A stretch of 64,000 nucleotides of DNA from Elymus sibiricus. Its lineage: Eukaryota > Streptophyta > Magnoliopsida > Poales > Poaceae. Below, one piece after another: positions 44,295-56,105 of the stretch. The DNA is taken from positions 393,719,886-393,783,885 of the forward strand of contig CM077666.1 of NCBI GenBank assembly GCA_039707655.1, in the 5' to 3' direction. The position numbers and the translations under genes were made by a program. Each line of letters opens with the position of its first letter. The stretch's first letter is position 1. A model generated the notes under the pieces. It did no database searches. It was not told the origin of the DNA and was given only the letters and a program-made list of their open reading frames with translations.

Positions 44295-45768
44295 TTTTTT
44301 TTTTTGAAATGGAACACACGTATTCCTTTAAGGCTCAGCTATATCGCTGGCCACCATACGACTTACATCGTCAGGGTAGCTCACGTCCCAAGTAGCTTGG
44401 AAACCATGGCACTCCCCTGCACCCTTAGCAGCTAGCAGATGTGCTACCTTATTACAAGTTCTCGGGCAGAACACAACATGGTACTGAATAAACGACAACG
44501 AAAGCTGGTACTTGATCTCTAGGAATAACTGACCCAGACTTGAGCCATCAAAGGTCTTTGATGTTATTGCCTTCACCACGTTTTGGCAATCTGTTGCTAG
44601 TACGATTCTGCCAATACCCATCTGTTCAGCAATACTAAGGGCGTTCCTTACGGCAATTGCTTCTGTGTGCATCGCTTGGCTAGTGTGATTCAGGTGGCTG
44701 GCTGCAGCAAAAACGACATCGCCATCATGGTCCCGGGCTACCGCTCCCCAACCACCCTCAGCCGTTGCATCCGAGAAAGCACAATCACAGTTGATCATCA
44801 CGAAATCCTCTGGCGGGGGGCTCCATCTCTGCACCACTATCGGACTGTGGGGTTTCAGGTTGCTGTCTTTGCTCACCCATTCTGCAGCGTGTCGTCTAAC
44901 CTGAAACTAGAACTCATCAACATTCAGGCGCTTTTCTTTGTGGTTCTCCTTGTTCCTCTCAGTCCACCAACACCACATCAGGGCTACCGTGGTAAGCTGG
45001 CGATCCGTCGGAAGGGCTAGCACCCTCTGGATGGCTCGTAATGGGCTGTCACATTCAGCTAGCTCGGTCCGCACCTCCTCCAACTCAAGTGCTCGCCACA
45101 TACACTTTACCTCTTTGCATCTGAAGAACAGGTGCGCGCCATCCTCAAAGTAGCGCTGACACACGACACAGCGTGTGTACGTTTCCACCCCTCGTCTTGC
45201 AATGTTCATCAGGAGTGGGTGGTTGTTGTGTCCCAGGCGCCACATGAAGTGGTGCACCCTTGGTGGGCAGGCTATCTTCCAAAGACCTCGCCATGCTTCA
45301 GTTTTCCTGTTTTCCCCATCTGATGCTTGTCCCCTCTCTCGTACATGCAATCTGCGCTCATACTCTATCATAACCCAGTATGCCGACTTAACAGAGAAAA
45401 TACCCTTGCTGTCAAAGTGCCATGCTAGGAAGTCCTCACTATTTTTAGAGACTGGGATCTGCAATATTTCATGAGCATCCTCCCGACTGAATGTTTGGCG
45501 CACCAGGTCCTCATCCTACCATCCACTGTCCGGGTCCATCAGTTCGCATACTCGGGTGAGGAGGCAGTTCCCTCTATGTGTGGATGGGCTCCTGGTCACT
45601 CCTCTAGGGATCCATGGGTCCTCCCAGATTTTCACCTTAGTGCCATCTCCAACTCTCCAGATGAGTCCCTGTTTAAGCAGTTCAGTGCCCTTAAGTATCG
45701 AACGCCAAACATAGCACATACCGTTTTTTGGTTCAGCATCAAGAAGGTTTCAGCATCAAGAAGGTTTC
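44295..45768 (-). mobile_element. 5'-truncated LINE inserted in the Sabrina LTR
   Basis: The poly(A) tail appears as a T-run at 44295-44305. Target duplication AAGTACTTCTAG (44283-44294) / AAGTACTCCTAG (45769-45780), one mismatch. The truncated 5' end carries a tandem 17-base duplication (CAGCATCAAGAAGGTTT, 45734-45767). It encodes only the C-terminal part of the LINE protein. Confidence 0.85.
44328..45719 (-). pseudogene. LINE ORF2 C-terminal part: zinc-binding reverse-transcriptase domain and RNase H
   Basis: One minus-strand frame with two TAG stops (near 45512 and 44907) encodes the region after the reverse transcriptase palm: WRVGDGTKVKIWEDPWI (near 45650), the zinc-binding domain with FMWRLGHNNHPLLMN...C-x2-C...H-x3-C (45300-45100), and an RNase H of the plant LINE type (INCDCAFSD near 44790; HTEAIAVRNAL near 44665; ATDCQNVV near 44600). 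RNase H would remove RNA during reverse transcription. The endonuclease and palm domains are absent because of 5' truncation. The stops and the truncation make it dead. Confidence 0.9.
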
Positions 45769-46008
45769 AAGTACTCCTAGTTTTATTCTTACAAAGTAGT
45801 TCTAGCATTACACATACAAAGTATTTCTAGTTTCATACTTATTCTAGGTAAAGCAAACGTTAAGTGTGCATAGAGTTGTATCAGTGGTCGATAGAACTGG
45901 AAGGGAATATTGATTCTACCTTTAGCTCCTCGTTGGGTTCGACACTCTTATTTATCGAGAAAAGCTACAACTGATCCCCTATACTTATGGGTTATCAAGA
46001 CCTTTTCT

Positions 46009-46026
46009 GGCGCCGTTGCCGGGGAG
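46009..46026 (+). other. Primer-binding site of the Sabrina-type element
   Basis: TGGCGCCGTTGCCGGGGA follows the LTR end with a ten-base gap (AGACCTTTTC). Confidence 0.85.
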
Positions 46027-46144
46027 CAATAGCGTGGGGTTGATATTCTCGTGTGTACTTGTTTGCTTTATCACTAAGTAGATTTTATTTTCTATCACTA
46101 AGTAGTTTTTATTTTCAATTCTAAGTTGTTTTATATCTTTAGTT

Positions 46145-47142
46145 ATGGATATGGAACACGAAATACCAAAAAAATTAGTTGTACTTGCTACTCATGGAGA
46201 TGGGGAACCTCCTAAAACCCTCGATGCTGGTTATGTGGAAAACATTAAATACTACTTTGATAATCCTGATAAATCTCCATTCAACTTGATAATGGGAGAT
46301 ACTTTGGGTCACAGGGAATATTTTAGGGATTATCGCTTGTCTCAAAAAGGGAAACACTTATGTGATCAAATTAAAATGTTGCGTTGGTATGTTTGGAATT
46401 TGTGCTTAAGGTGTGATTATACTTGTTGCTCTAAGATGGAGGCTCCACACCTCCCTTTTCAATGTGAATTTAATGATAATAAAATCTTGGCTTCTTATGC
46501 TATGGTGTACATTATTATGATGTGGAACAAATAGAAGAATTTGTTGCTTTTATGGGTGCTTATGAAATTGAATTTTTGTTTGAAAAGTATGAAGATTGTG
46601 ATGATGCTATTTACAGATCTGAAAATTATGCTATACTTAAATATTGCTCTGAGAATTATGAATACAATGCCTATATTGATGAATTTATTGAGGAAGTCCC
46701 CGTTGTCCAAGAGGAGACTAATATTTTGCAGGAACCTATTGAAGAAGAAATTGCTGAAACTGTGAGCTCATTAGATAAAAAAGATGACAAGGAGAGCGAA
46801 GAACAAAAGGAGGAAGAGCGGATTAGCTACCCGTGCCCACCTTCTAATGAGAGTAACTCTTCAACTCATACATTGTTTAATTTCCCTTCGTGCTTACCGA
46901 AGAATGAATGCTATGATCTCTTTGATTCATTTGAAATATCCCTTTTTGATGAAATTGATGCTTGCTATGCTTGTGGCCATGATGCCAATATGAATGATAC
47001 TTATGGATATGAACTTGCTATAGTTTCTTATGTTAAACATGAAATTGTTACTATTGCACCTACACATGATAGTCCTATTATCTTTTTGAATTCTCCAAAC
47101 TACACTATATCGGAGAAGTTTGTGCTTATTAAGGATTACTAG
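46145..47142 (+). pseudogene. Sabrina-type leader protein, one frameshift
   Basis: ATG at 46145 opens a frame (MDMEHEIPKK...) that runs to a stop at 46532-46534. The related continuation lies in another frame from about 46510 (DVEQIEEFVAFMG...) to 47142, so one small indel near 46505-46518 broke a protein of about 330 residues. It is rich in Glu, Asp, Tyr and Cys and shows no zinc knuckle, protease, integrase or reverse transcriptase motif. Located about 120 bases after the primer-binding site, the normal place of gag. It is comparable in position and style, though not obviously in sequence, with the acidic ORF at 10459-11361. Pol is missing: the element breaks off at 47142. Confidence 0.6.
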
Positions 47143-50100
47143 TAGAATGCCCGTGCGTTGCTATGGGCTACAATGCATACAAATGAATCAAACCAGTGAT
47201 TAAGGTCGTCTTCAAGGTCAAAACTCATTTTTCACTCGTACGTCTGTGTGTTCGTACATCAAACGGACGCCCAGCGGGCTCCCTAAAATTCAACCGTTTG
47301 AACAGTCCAGGTTCCCACAAATCCAACCATATATGAGGGAGAAATGTGTTTGTCCGGACTATCCGCCATGTTATCTCCGACACATGGTCCCTACACAAAA
47401 AACCCACCCCACGATGCACCATTCCCTTTTCCTGCAGGACCCTCCCCTTCCCACCGTAGCGAGCCATTTCTCGCTGGAGCACGCGTCGTATATAAAGGGG
47501 TATGTTAATATGTAGATCTGTAAAAAATCAAAAGCAAACTCACTTTGTTTGTTTGGGAGATATAGAAAAACAATATAGAAGGAACGGTGATTCCACTAAT
47601 CTTGTTTGATCTTTAAATGTATGAAGTGTTAACCAACACATTTATTATTCTTTCAAAATTTGAATGCCCATGCATTACCACAGCCCTTTAGCTTTTTTTG
47701 TCATTGTGTATATAAACATAATGCACACCAAATTTCATGTATATAGAAAAGATAGTCATTACCACTATTTTTGTGTCAAAAGTAGAAGTATCATATTTTC
47801 TTAAGGAGCCCAACTCTAGCTAGAGAATAAGAGGATTAGGTTTTGGCAGGATGCGAGGTGCCAACTTATTAAGCACGAGAGTCGTAAGATAAATCCACTT
47901 CACTTGAAGTGTATTTCAACAAAAATAATAATTTGACGACGTCCGCATAGAGAGCAATGATACAACTAATATCTTATAAACTAACATCTACTTGATGCGA
48001 CGCGAATTTTGGATAATCCTAATCAAGTGTTAGTGTTGAATAATCCTATGCAAGTGTTAGTATAATAAAATATTTGCTGACAACCCTTAACAATTCCAAA
48101 ACACATGACAAAAATTCATGACAAAAATTTCAAAATTAACAAAAAAATTAGTGAAGAGGAAGTATAATTAAATCTGAACAGAACTTGACAAAATTCAAAA
48201 TCAGAACCTTTCTATTGTTGTCAATGGATCCTCCTATACAAAACATTTTCACCCTCAACCTGAACATATGCTAGGAGAGTACATCCATTTCTACTTTTCT
48301 ATATAATTGAGAGCTATTTGTATGCCCAAATCTGATCTTAGAATTAGTGTGTTTCAGTTTTTTCTCTTATCTATATGTACACCTAAATTAGGAAAGCATT
48401 CAGACATGACATACCGCTTCAGAGAAACACCACAACAATTCTTAAATCCCAAGACTGAAGTCCATTTTTAGGGATGTCGCAGTTTATTTTCAGGGACGTG
48501 CCTGCATTTCTATTGTAAAGTAATTTCTTGCAGGGTAAACCTGTGTAGCTAACATATATTCCGACATAACATTATTATCATCTAATACTAACTTCTATAA
48601 TTTTCTCTGAATCTCTCCTTAGAACATGACAATACAACATCACTATGAACATCACAACCAAACAATCTTGCCCCAGCTCCATGGCCGGTGTAACAAGAGC
48701 CATAGCTTGATGGCTGACGTCACAAGAACGATAGATCGATGCTTGCATCACAAGATCCACATCGACCAATATTCGGGTCAGAGAGCACAAGGAAGGGGAG
48801 CAGAGAAGGAAACCAAGAGGATTTCCGAACTGAAGGCGAAGAAGATGACAGAGACTCAGAGAAGCAGCTACAGTGAAACGGTGTGGCCGAGCTTGAGCCC
48901 GGTTGAGATCATACCTCTGTATCACCAAAATAAAAAGTCAGCAACACATACAACATGACTGTTTCCTGGAAATGAGAAAAAAGGAGCATAAACATGCTTT
49001 TTCACATACTAAGTACTAACCAGTACAACCCTGCATAAACAAATAACATAACTGGAAGGTGCGAGTTGCTGGGTGGTGTGGTAGTTATTTCTCTCCTTCA
49101 ACTCATCAATCTTGGCCTGCCTCAGCACAGTTAGTACCCACGCTTCTGTACCAAAGGATGAAAGGCAAGGATGGAAATATCCTTCCAACTGTGTGCCAGG
49201 CAATGCAATGGGTACGGTATTGCCCATCGACTCGCTAAGATTCAAAATGTCCGTTTTTATTCATTCATTGTCAGCAATGATCATTTCTAATTTCCAAAAA
49301 TTTCAAAAACATTTGAAGTCACAAATGACTGCTAACAGGAATCAATGAATACAAATCCAAAAGATATACAAAAAAAATAGTACGTACCTATATAATATCA
49401 TATGATCATGATAAGCACGTCCCATTCACCTCTTCGTCACCTCATGGCAACTACATATAAGAGTAAGGCTCCTGTAACATCTATTCATTTCAGATTTATG
49501 AGGCTATTTGATGCACCATTTATATGCAAATATATTAGATAAACATCATATGAAGCATTGTCGTACGATCTGGCACCAAATTTTGAATTTCAAAAAAAGT
49601 TCGTGAAGATGAACCTCAAGGACCAAAAGATCGGCATGGGCGCTCCACTGATATGTGCACTCTGACAGGCGGTGTGTGCAGCGAAGGTGTAACCCTCGAG
49701 CTGTTGAGGCGGGAGGCGGCGCAGTCCATCTGCGTCCACAATATCGGCCTTACTTCTACTCCAGCGCGAGCTCCAGTACGCTGGTGCGAGCACGCCAAAG
49801 TAGGCTGAAGTTCCCAACCGGAGAGGGCGAGGCCATGGTCACACTCTAGCGATCCCTCACCACTCTTCCTGCCCCCTCTTTTCTTCTCGTTGCCTCTTCC
49901 TCCTCGTTTCCTTCTCCCAATCCTCCTGTACTCTGTTTTAGGTGCAGTACTCTACTCTGTTTCTCACCTCCTCCTCCCCGTCGTTCTCTACTATGTTGCT
50001 AGTACAGTGTTTTGTTTCTCTTCTCAACAAATCTTCTCTATTCTTTATATGTGCTATACTGCACTATATGCAGTGCTACTGCGAATAATCGCTTTTGCAC

Positions 50101-50485
50101 TGCCTTTTTTCGTGTGTTGCAACGGAAGCATAATTTGTTTGTCGGTGGCACTAAAATTATAGTGAGTTTTCACACAATAATTATTTTCTGAAATGTGGTC
50201 TTTTTACTTGTGTATTTATGTATGCAAAAAAAAAAACTCGCTGTTCTAGTTCTCGCAAAAATGGAATATACTCTTGTTGCTGATACATGCATAAGCGCTA
50301 ATCAACCATATGTTTGATTATTATTTTGGAGCACATGCATCATTAAGGTTCCAATTTAAAGAGCTATCTTGCGACACACCTCTGATGACTCAAAAGTGTT
50401 CATTTCTCCAAGAATCATCAAAGGTTACAGCACTCTATCTCATTTTACAGGATGACAGTGGTAAAAATGAAGATAAAAAGTATTA
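47143..50485. other. No gene recognised
   Basis: Begins with TAGAATGCCCGTGCGTTGC, a phrase I associate with repeated sequence in grasses, but no second end is seen. 47482-47500 holds a TATATAAA word without a gene behind it. 48030-48065 has a small direct repeat. A short frame at 49610-49800 has biased codons but no recognisable domain. Confidence 0.4.
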
Positions 50486-50487
50486 TA

Positions 50488-50645
50488 CTCCCTCCGTCCC
50501 TAAATATAAGCCTTTTTAGAGATTCCAATATGGACTACATACGGAGCAAAACGAGTGAATCTACGCTCTAAAATATGTCTATATACATACATATGTAGTC
50601 CATATTGAAATCTCTAAAAGGGCTTATATTTAGAAACGGAGGGAG
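50488..50645. mobile_element. Stowaway MITE (158 bp), TSD TA
   Basis: CTCCCTCCGTCCCTAAATAT at the left mirrors ATATTTAGAAACGGAGGGAG at the right, with TA on both sides (50486-50487, 50646-50647). The interior is almost entirely palindromic (GGACTACAT / ATGTAGTCC arms). Confidence 0.95.
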
Positions 50646-50649
50646 TAAA

Positions 50650-53016
50650 TCATAGACTGACAACATTGATAAGCTGTTATGAATACCAATAGGGACCAAT
50701 ATTTTTCAATAGTATTCACGCCATAAAGCATGGACGACCATATACTGTAAAAAAAAAGAGTGGAGGCCCATAGTTGCAGCATTGGAAGGCCAAAAATCTA
50801 TGGAAGTAGAAGATGGCACACCGATGGCGTAGTGGACATGCAGTGGTGTGGTGTAGACCCAATCACTGGCATCCTCCGCTTGCAAAACCATCTCCATCTC
50901 CACCCAAAATCTGCACTCATCACATGCTTACAAAAATAAATAGAAAGTTAATTAAGCATGTAAGCAAAAGAGGAATTGAACAATTCATAACTTTTACGAA
51001 CCTGGACTGCATGATTTAGCTAGGTTATGAACTCAAGCGGGATATGTGCAGTAAGAGAAAGCAGAGATTTAAAAGAAACACAAACTCACTTAGTTAGTGC
51101 CTTTTGTGGTGTGCCCCCATGGCCCCATACATGAAGCATTAGACCAGCTAAAGTCCTAAACTATAACACCTTCAGTATTTGCATCCGGCTCCATGCATAA
51201 ACTGAGAGAAAGCCAAAAAACACTTAATGAACGTACATGAACCAACTGATTAAACGTGGTCAATCATGTATTTTCTTAAAACAATAATTGTAGGATCGGA
51301 AAATAACACACGTAGCTTTGCAGATTTGCAGATTTGTGCTCGGCAAAGTTCCAAAGCAGTATACAATAGTCAAGATTACAATGATTTATCTCTCCAGCAC
51401 ATGAACCCTTGAGGCCTTGAATATAAACTACATATTGGTCAAATGAAGTGCATGGTGGAAGATTCGTTATGGGGTTGTGTCAGTATGGCTCCAGTGCCCA
51501 GAAATCCTATACACTAAGCTTTAGAAACCAAAGTAACTATTGTAGCAAGTTTGCTACAGAGTTGTCACGTGTATCAAGACTTGGTTCACATCTCATTCAT
51601 CATGGGGTTGTGTCAGTAACTCAATATGGCTTCAGTACCCAGCTTATCTTGGTATTTGTTATTAATTCGGACATGGTATTGTTGCTCTTGAGTTAATCAA
51701 TTCATTTTTTAATTTTTTTGAGAACCGAGTTAATCAATTCAGATTGGTCAAATACTTGCATCTCTTATTGTGCACACAGTATATTATTTTCAGCTCTTAA
51801 TTTCAGTTTCACATCGGACGTGTGCACCTAAACACCTAAACACTTAGCAAGTCGGATAGAAAGAAACAGTTGGGTGGTACAATCACTGAATATTCCTCTA
51901 TCCTTCGATAATTACCAGAAATTCAGAGCAGTCCGTCAGTAGCTGTACATGGATGTGCATATGATAAATCGCGTCCCCAATCTCTCTCCCGTAGACATCA
52001 GCAGCAACAAGCAGTAGCATCTCCTCTCTCTCAAATTTTCTCATCCCAAAAAGTTCTCATCATCTTCTCCCCGCCCCCAGTCTACGGCCACTACACATCT
52101 TCCTTCCCCATGATTGTCAGCCCGCACCTCCAGGCAAGATGATAGGTCTGCAGAGGCAAGACGGCACCTCCACAAGGGAAGTACCATACATTTCATGAAG
52201 AGATACCCTTTGTTCATTGTCCCTCGACAACTCTATTGTGGACCATCTATTCCTTTTTTTGCATCTTCAATGTATAGCAAAGATTAGTAAGTGATGCAGA
52301 ATTTACCCTCATGATAACAAAGTGAAGCATCAAAGCATGGTAGCATAAAGCTTGTACTTGACGCGGTTCCTCGATTGTCACTTGAAAGTTGAAACAAAGC
52401 AAAAACTAATCAAAAAGCCACTTTGGTGAACATATTTGAATCTTGGGACTGTCCCTTTTCATTGTACAAGCACTACTGAAAACCATGGTCTTATTATTGG
52501 TTGGAAATTCTTGTAATACAGTCTTGACTGAATGCAGTTATCATGGCTCTACTTTTGGTAGATTACTGATTCCTTCTACAAGATAGCATGTGACTATACA
52601 GCTTCATAGGTCACCAAATGATACCAACCAGGCTAATTATTGCAGAAAACTACATCAAATTATCTCAAGAGAACTGGACCCAAGTACACCATATAGGAAA
52701 TCAAAGGTAAACTCTATATGACCAGCAACAACCGATGGAAGAACTGCCATCTAATTCAGCCACACACCACTTGGCAAAGACCTCGAATAAAAGCATGCTA
52801 GAAACCTACATATAACTGAAAGTGAAATGCACATGTATTGAAACTATATGTACCAAATTTACATGTACATTTATTCTCTAGACATATCTTTCTAGTTTCT
52901 ACAAGAAAAAGTAAGTTAGCCTAAGAATACTGCACCATGACCAAATCTTATGGGAATAATTTTTATTTCAAACTATCAAGTTACTTTCCTCTTGCATTGA
53001 TGAACACAAATATTAC
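50650..53016. other. No gene recognised
   Basis: AT-leaning low-copy sequence. 51450-51650 contains two related copies of a GGGGTTGTGTCAGTA...ATGGCT(C/T)CAGT segment (51471 and 51604). No ORF of note. Confidence 0.4.
51690..51741 (-). mobile_element. Tail-only retro-insertion (22 bp) with perfect 15-bp TSD
   Basis: GAGTTAATCAATTCA occurs at 51690-51704 and 51727-51741. Between them lies only TTTTTTAATTTTTTTGAGAA plus CC, a poly(A)-like LINE tail on the minus strand. Confidence 0.8.
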
Positions 53017-53113
53017 CTAGCATGCTTGTCACAGGCACACGCATGGCCAGCGGCCACAGCATATCCCTACAGGCGACACGCATAAAAGCTAACCCAACAC
53101 AATAGGACAAATC
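53017..53113 (-). other. Candidate exon (minus strand), splice sites only
   Basis: Minus-strand acceptor CTGTTCATTGCAG precedes 53113, and donor GTAATATTTG follows 53017. No convincing reading frame. It could belong to a long non-coding RNA or a UTR. Confidence 0.3.
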
Positions 53114-53172
53114 CTGCAATGAACAGAGGAATCTAATGGAGAATCAGCGAATATGATACCCCAAGATCTTAC

Positions 53173-53285
53173 CTGACATATTAGAGGCCACTACCGAACC
53201 AGCATCATCCAAGCCAACATGAAAGCCATCATCCTCAGCGCTCCTTTATTTTGCAGGACAGATTTTGATACATCACCAGGTGTCT
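53173..53285 (-). other. Candidate exon (minus strand), strong splice sites
   Basis: Minus-strand acceptor TTTTGTTTGCAG precedes 53285 and a consensus donor CAG/GTAAGATC follows 53173. One phase reads TPGDVSKSVLQNKGALRMMA with a Met/Leu-rich end and then a stop inside the exon. The GC-rich stretch at 53570-54105 could be the first exon, but the phases do not join cleanly with any donor I could pick. Possibly non-coding. Confidence 0.32.
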
Positions 53286-54930
53286 CTGCAAACAAAACAA
53301 GACCAAGATCAATATAGCACACCACATGCCTGCAAAATTCGGAACAAGCAAATCTAATTCAAACAGAAAAGAACAAAGGGCCAGTTTATTCTAACAATTT
53401 TGAAACAACTCATCATTTGAAAACAGGCAAACATCTTATTCTTATGGTGCATCACGTCCCATTGACTTCGATCTGAGAATAAACAGGAACATAAAAAAAA
53501 AAAAGTGAGGGCAAAGGAGAGAGAGAGAGGGGAGCTCATCACCGACCATGGCCCAGAGCAGGGTAAGGTCCCGCTGCTACATCCAGTACCGTCCATGACG
53601 CTGTCTGGAGGATGATGACCCATACGCCGTCAGAATCGTCTCCCAGTCTCGCGCCCGTGGGCTCAAACGACGGTGGCCGGTGGAGGCATGGAATCGAGCG
53701 GCGGCGGTGGCTAGTGGATACGTGAGATCAAGAGGATGCCCCGGCCATGGCCAAGGCCTCCTCCACCACCGAATCACACCGCCGGCTGCCACGCCAGGCC
53801 TGGGCCACCCTGCACCGGCCGCCCTCCATGGCTCCCAGCTCTGGCCCGACCTCCTCCGGCCAGGCCGCCACCTGACCTCGCCTCCGCACTCCTGAGGCCG
53901 GGGACATCCGCCTCCGGTGCCTCGCTGGCCGGCCACCAGATCCCAGCCGCTCAGCCTGACCTCCGCCAGCCGCCGGCCACCTTGCCATGGATGTTGAGGT
54001 TGACATGGCCGAGGCGCGTGGCACCACAGTGGCTGCTTGGTGGTGCGTGCGGGCAGCGAGGGCTACGGCGCAGTGGAGAGGGTAGCAGGGCGGCGGCGGC
54101 ATGGTGAGCAGGAGGTCGTGCCGTGCGCCGTTTTCGTTGGAAAGAATGTCTCACGTCTGATTCGGCTGAGAAATAGGAGTAGATGGAAATAATGCCTCAC
54201 GTCTGTGATTAGGAGATCCACGATTGGGGTATGGCAAGGAGAACTTTTTTTTGGAAAGTTTTGATTCGGCTGAGAATAGAGTTTTATCGTTAGGAAAGGC
54301 GACAATTGTATTTAATTTGTTGTTGTTGTTGATAATTCTTAGACCGACGGTAAGTGCGACGAAAAACCGGGGGAGGTGAGACGAAATAAAGTCTGACAAA
54401 AAAAAAAGTGAAGCGAAAACTACCTAGTCCCCCGTTAGAAGTAGAGATAAGATGCCGTGAAGAAAATAATAGATTGGTTATAGAAAAAGAAAACAGAAAA
54501 AATAGAAAAAAACAAAAAATAAAAATGCGCGCATCAAATGGCCGGACAAATTTGATTATAGTTGATGCTTTGGTAGATTTGATTTGATTTGGGTATGAGT
54601 AGTGGGAAGCAAGAAAAGTATGGATTTAGATAAGATTTTCTGAAGATTAGATTGAATGATTTAATGCATGGCGTTGTTTTGGAAAAGTGCCGATTTGATT
54701 GAGTTAATGCACGCGTTAAATGGGCCGGTCCAAATTGGCTGCGCTTGAGCGAAAGATCACCTGTAAGACGCTCGCGAGCGTAGTATAGTGTTTGCGTAGG
54801 GGTTGGTGGTAGTGAGGCGAGACTAACCAACTGCTCTATCTCTACTCCTAAGGGAGGAGTTGGTGGGATGGCCTCCACAGTTTAATTTCGTCTGGTTTTT
54901 TTCGCCTCACCTCCCACCACATCCTCCACA

Positions 54931-56105
54931 ATGGTTTTTTCTCGTTGGTTTTTCCCTCCGTATCGCTCGATCCAACTCCCTCTCCCTCGATCTCGTTTCT
55001 CCTATTCTCATGTCGCTCGGTCCTCTCTAGGGTTCGCCGCCCGCCGCCGCCCCGCGCCGCCCTGCTCCGCTGTTGCCCCCCACCCTCGGCCTTCCTCCTA
55101 CGCGACCCCTGCCCGATCTGGATCTTGATGAGGCGTTGCCTCTCGTCCTTCTCATCGCGTCCCTTGTGCCAGCCATGGAAGGGGGGAGGGAAAGCAAAGA
55201 GGAGGAGGATGGCAGGACTAGGATGTGTGAGTCAAGGAGTCCCTGCATCTACCCACCTTCTGCCGCCTTGCCCCTCTCTTCCCTCCAAGCTTGCCGCCCT
55301 CGCCCCCCTCTTTGAGGCAGCCGCCTGCTGCTCATCTCAGTGGCGTCAGGCGCGGCCGTCCCTACCATGGCATCGGCGTGGCCTTCCCTGCCAGGAGCGG
55401 CGGCTCCTTGGTCCTATCGCGGCGATGATTCAGCCGGATCGGCGGGGGTTAGCAGGCTCACCGGCTGGCGTTTCCTCGGATGCATCGATGTTCTAATCGT
55501 GATGGCATGACCATAGATCGTATGAGTCTAGAAGACTTTGAGGCGGCTCATCTGCGTGGATGGTTGTGGCTAGGCACACAATCCATTAGTCCTTCAAATT
55601 TTCACACACAAGGTGCCCTCTTTTTCCTTTTTGCATTTTGTTCTTGTTAATTTTTTTAGATTGTTTGCGTTGGCAAATGGAAAAAAGACTCAGAATCCTA
55701 GATTTCTACTTTCTATCAGAAGCTCGTAACTGATCTGTAAGCTCACCAGCCAAGCTGTCCATTTGGATTTCAGTAGATATATGGAGTATATTTACTCACA
55801 TTGCCCACAACCTGTTTGAAGAAATTTCTCTTCTGATTTGTTGGTATGAGGTTGTTGTTTTTGATAGATCTATCTAAGCAAGGAAAGTTTGATGTATATA
55901 TATGTATGTCCTGGGCGTCTATTCTTATCCTTTTCAGGTTCGGAGATAAGCGCGCTCATTAGATTAAATTTTGGTATTGCATTGCTGAGCACTTCCTGTG
56001 AATTACATGCAGCATGTGTATGTTCTATAGCTTCTATTGTGCAGTTTTCCTTCTTTTTTCAGGTTGTCCAGATGAGCACTGGGAAATGGCAACTTGGTTG
56101 AACTA
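54931..56105 (+). other. Candidate plus-strand transcript, divergent from the minus-strand exons
   Basis: A pyrimidine-rich leader (CTCTCTAGGGTTCGCCGCC near 55023) and a GC-rich 55030-55500 stretch look like a plant first exon. A donor-like ACAAG/GTGCCC lies at about 55610, and acceptor-like TATCCTTTTCAG (55926-55937) and CTTCTTTTTTCAG (56050-56062) follow. The longest frame, 183 codons from 54945, is skewed in composition and matches nothing I know. Treat it as possibly non-coding. Confidence 0.28.

Larger units (their letters stand above)
43935..45998 (+). mobile_element. Sabrina-type gypsy LTR, 5'-truncated, interrupted by a LINE
   Basis: Text from GTAGGGTGTTGCAATACG (43938) to CTTATGGGTTATCA (45998) is what I recognise as the right part of a Sabrina LTR in plus orientation. 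It ends in CA and is followed after ten bases by the primer-binding site. 44295-45768 is a later insertion. Confidence 0.8.

Noticed and set aside
47143..47180. TAGAATGCCCGTGCGTTGC phrase suggesting a transposon end
   Set aside because: Familiar from grass genomes, but no matching second end or target duplication was found, so no element is called.
49890..50162. 90-codon very hydrophobic frame resembling a membrane protein
   Set aside because: T-rich DNA gives Leu/Phe/Val-rich frames by chance. No conservation evidence or flanking gene structure.
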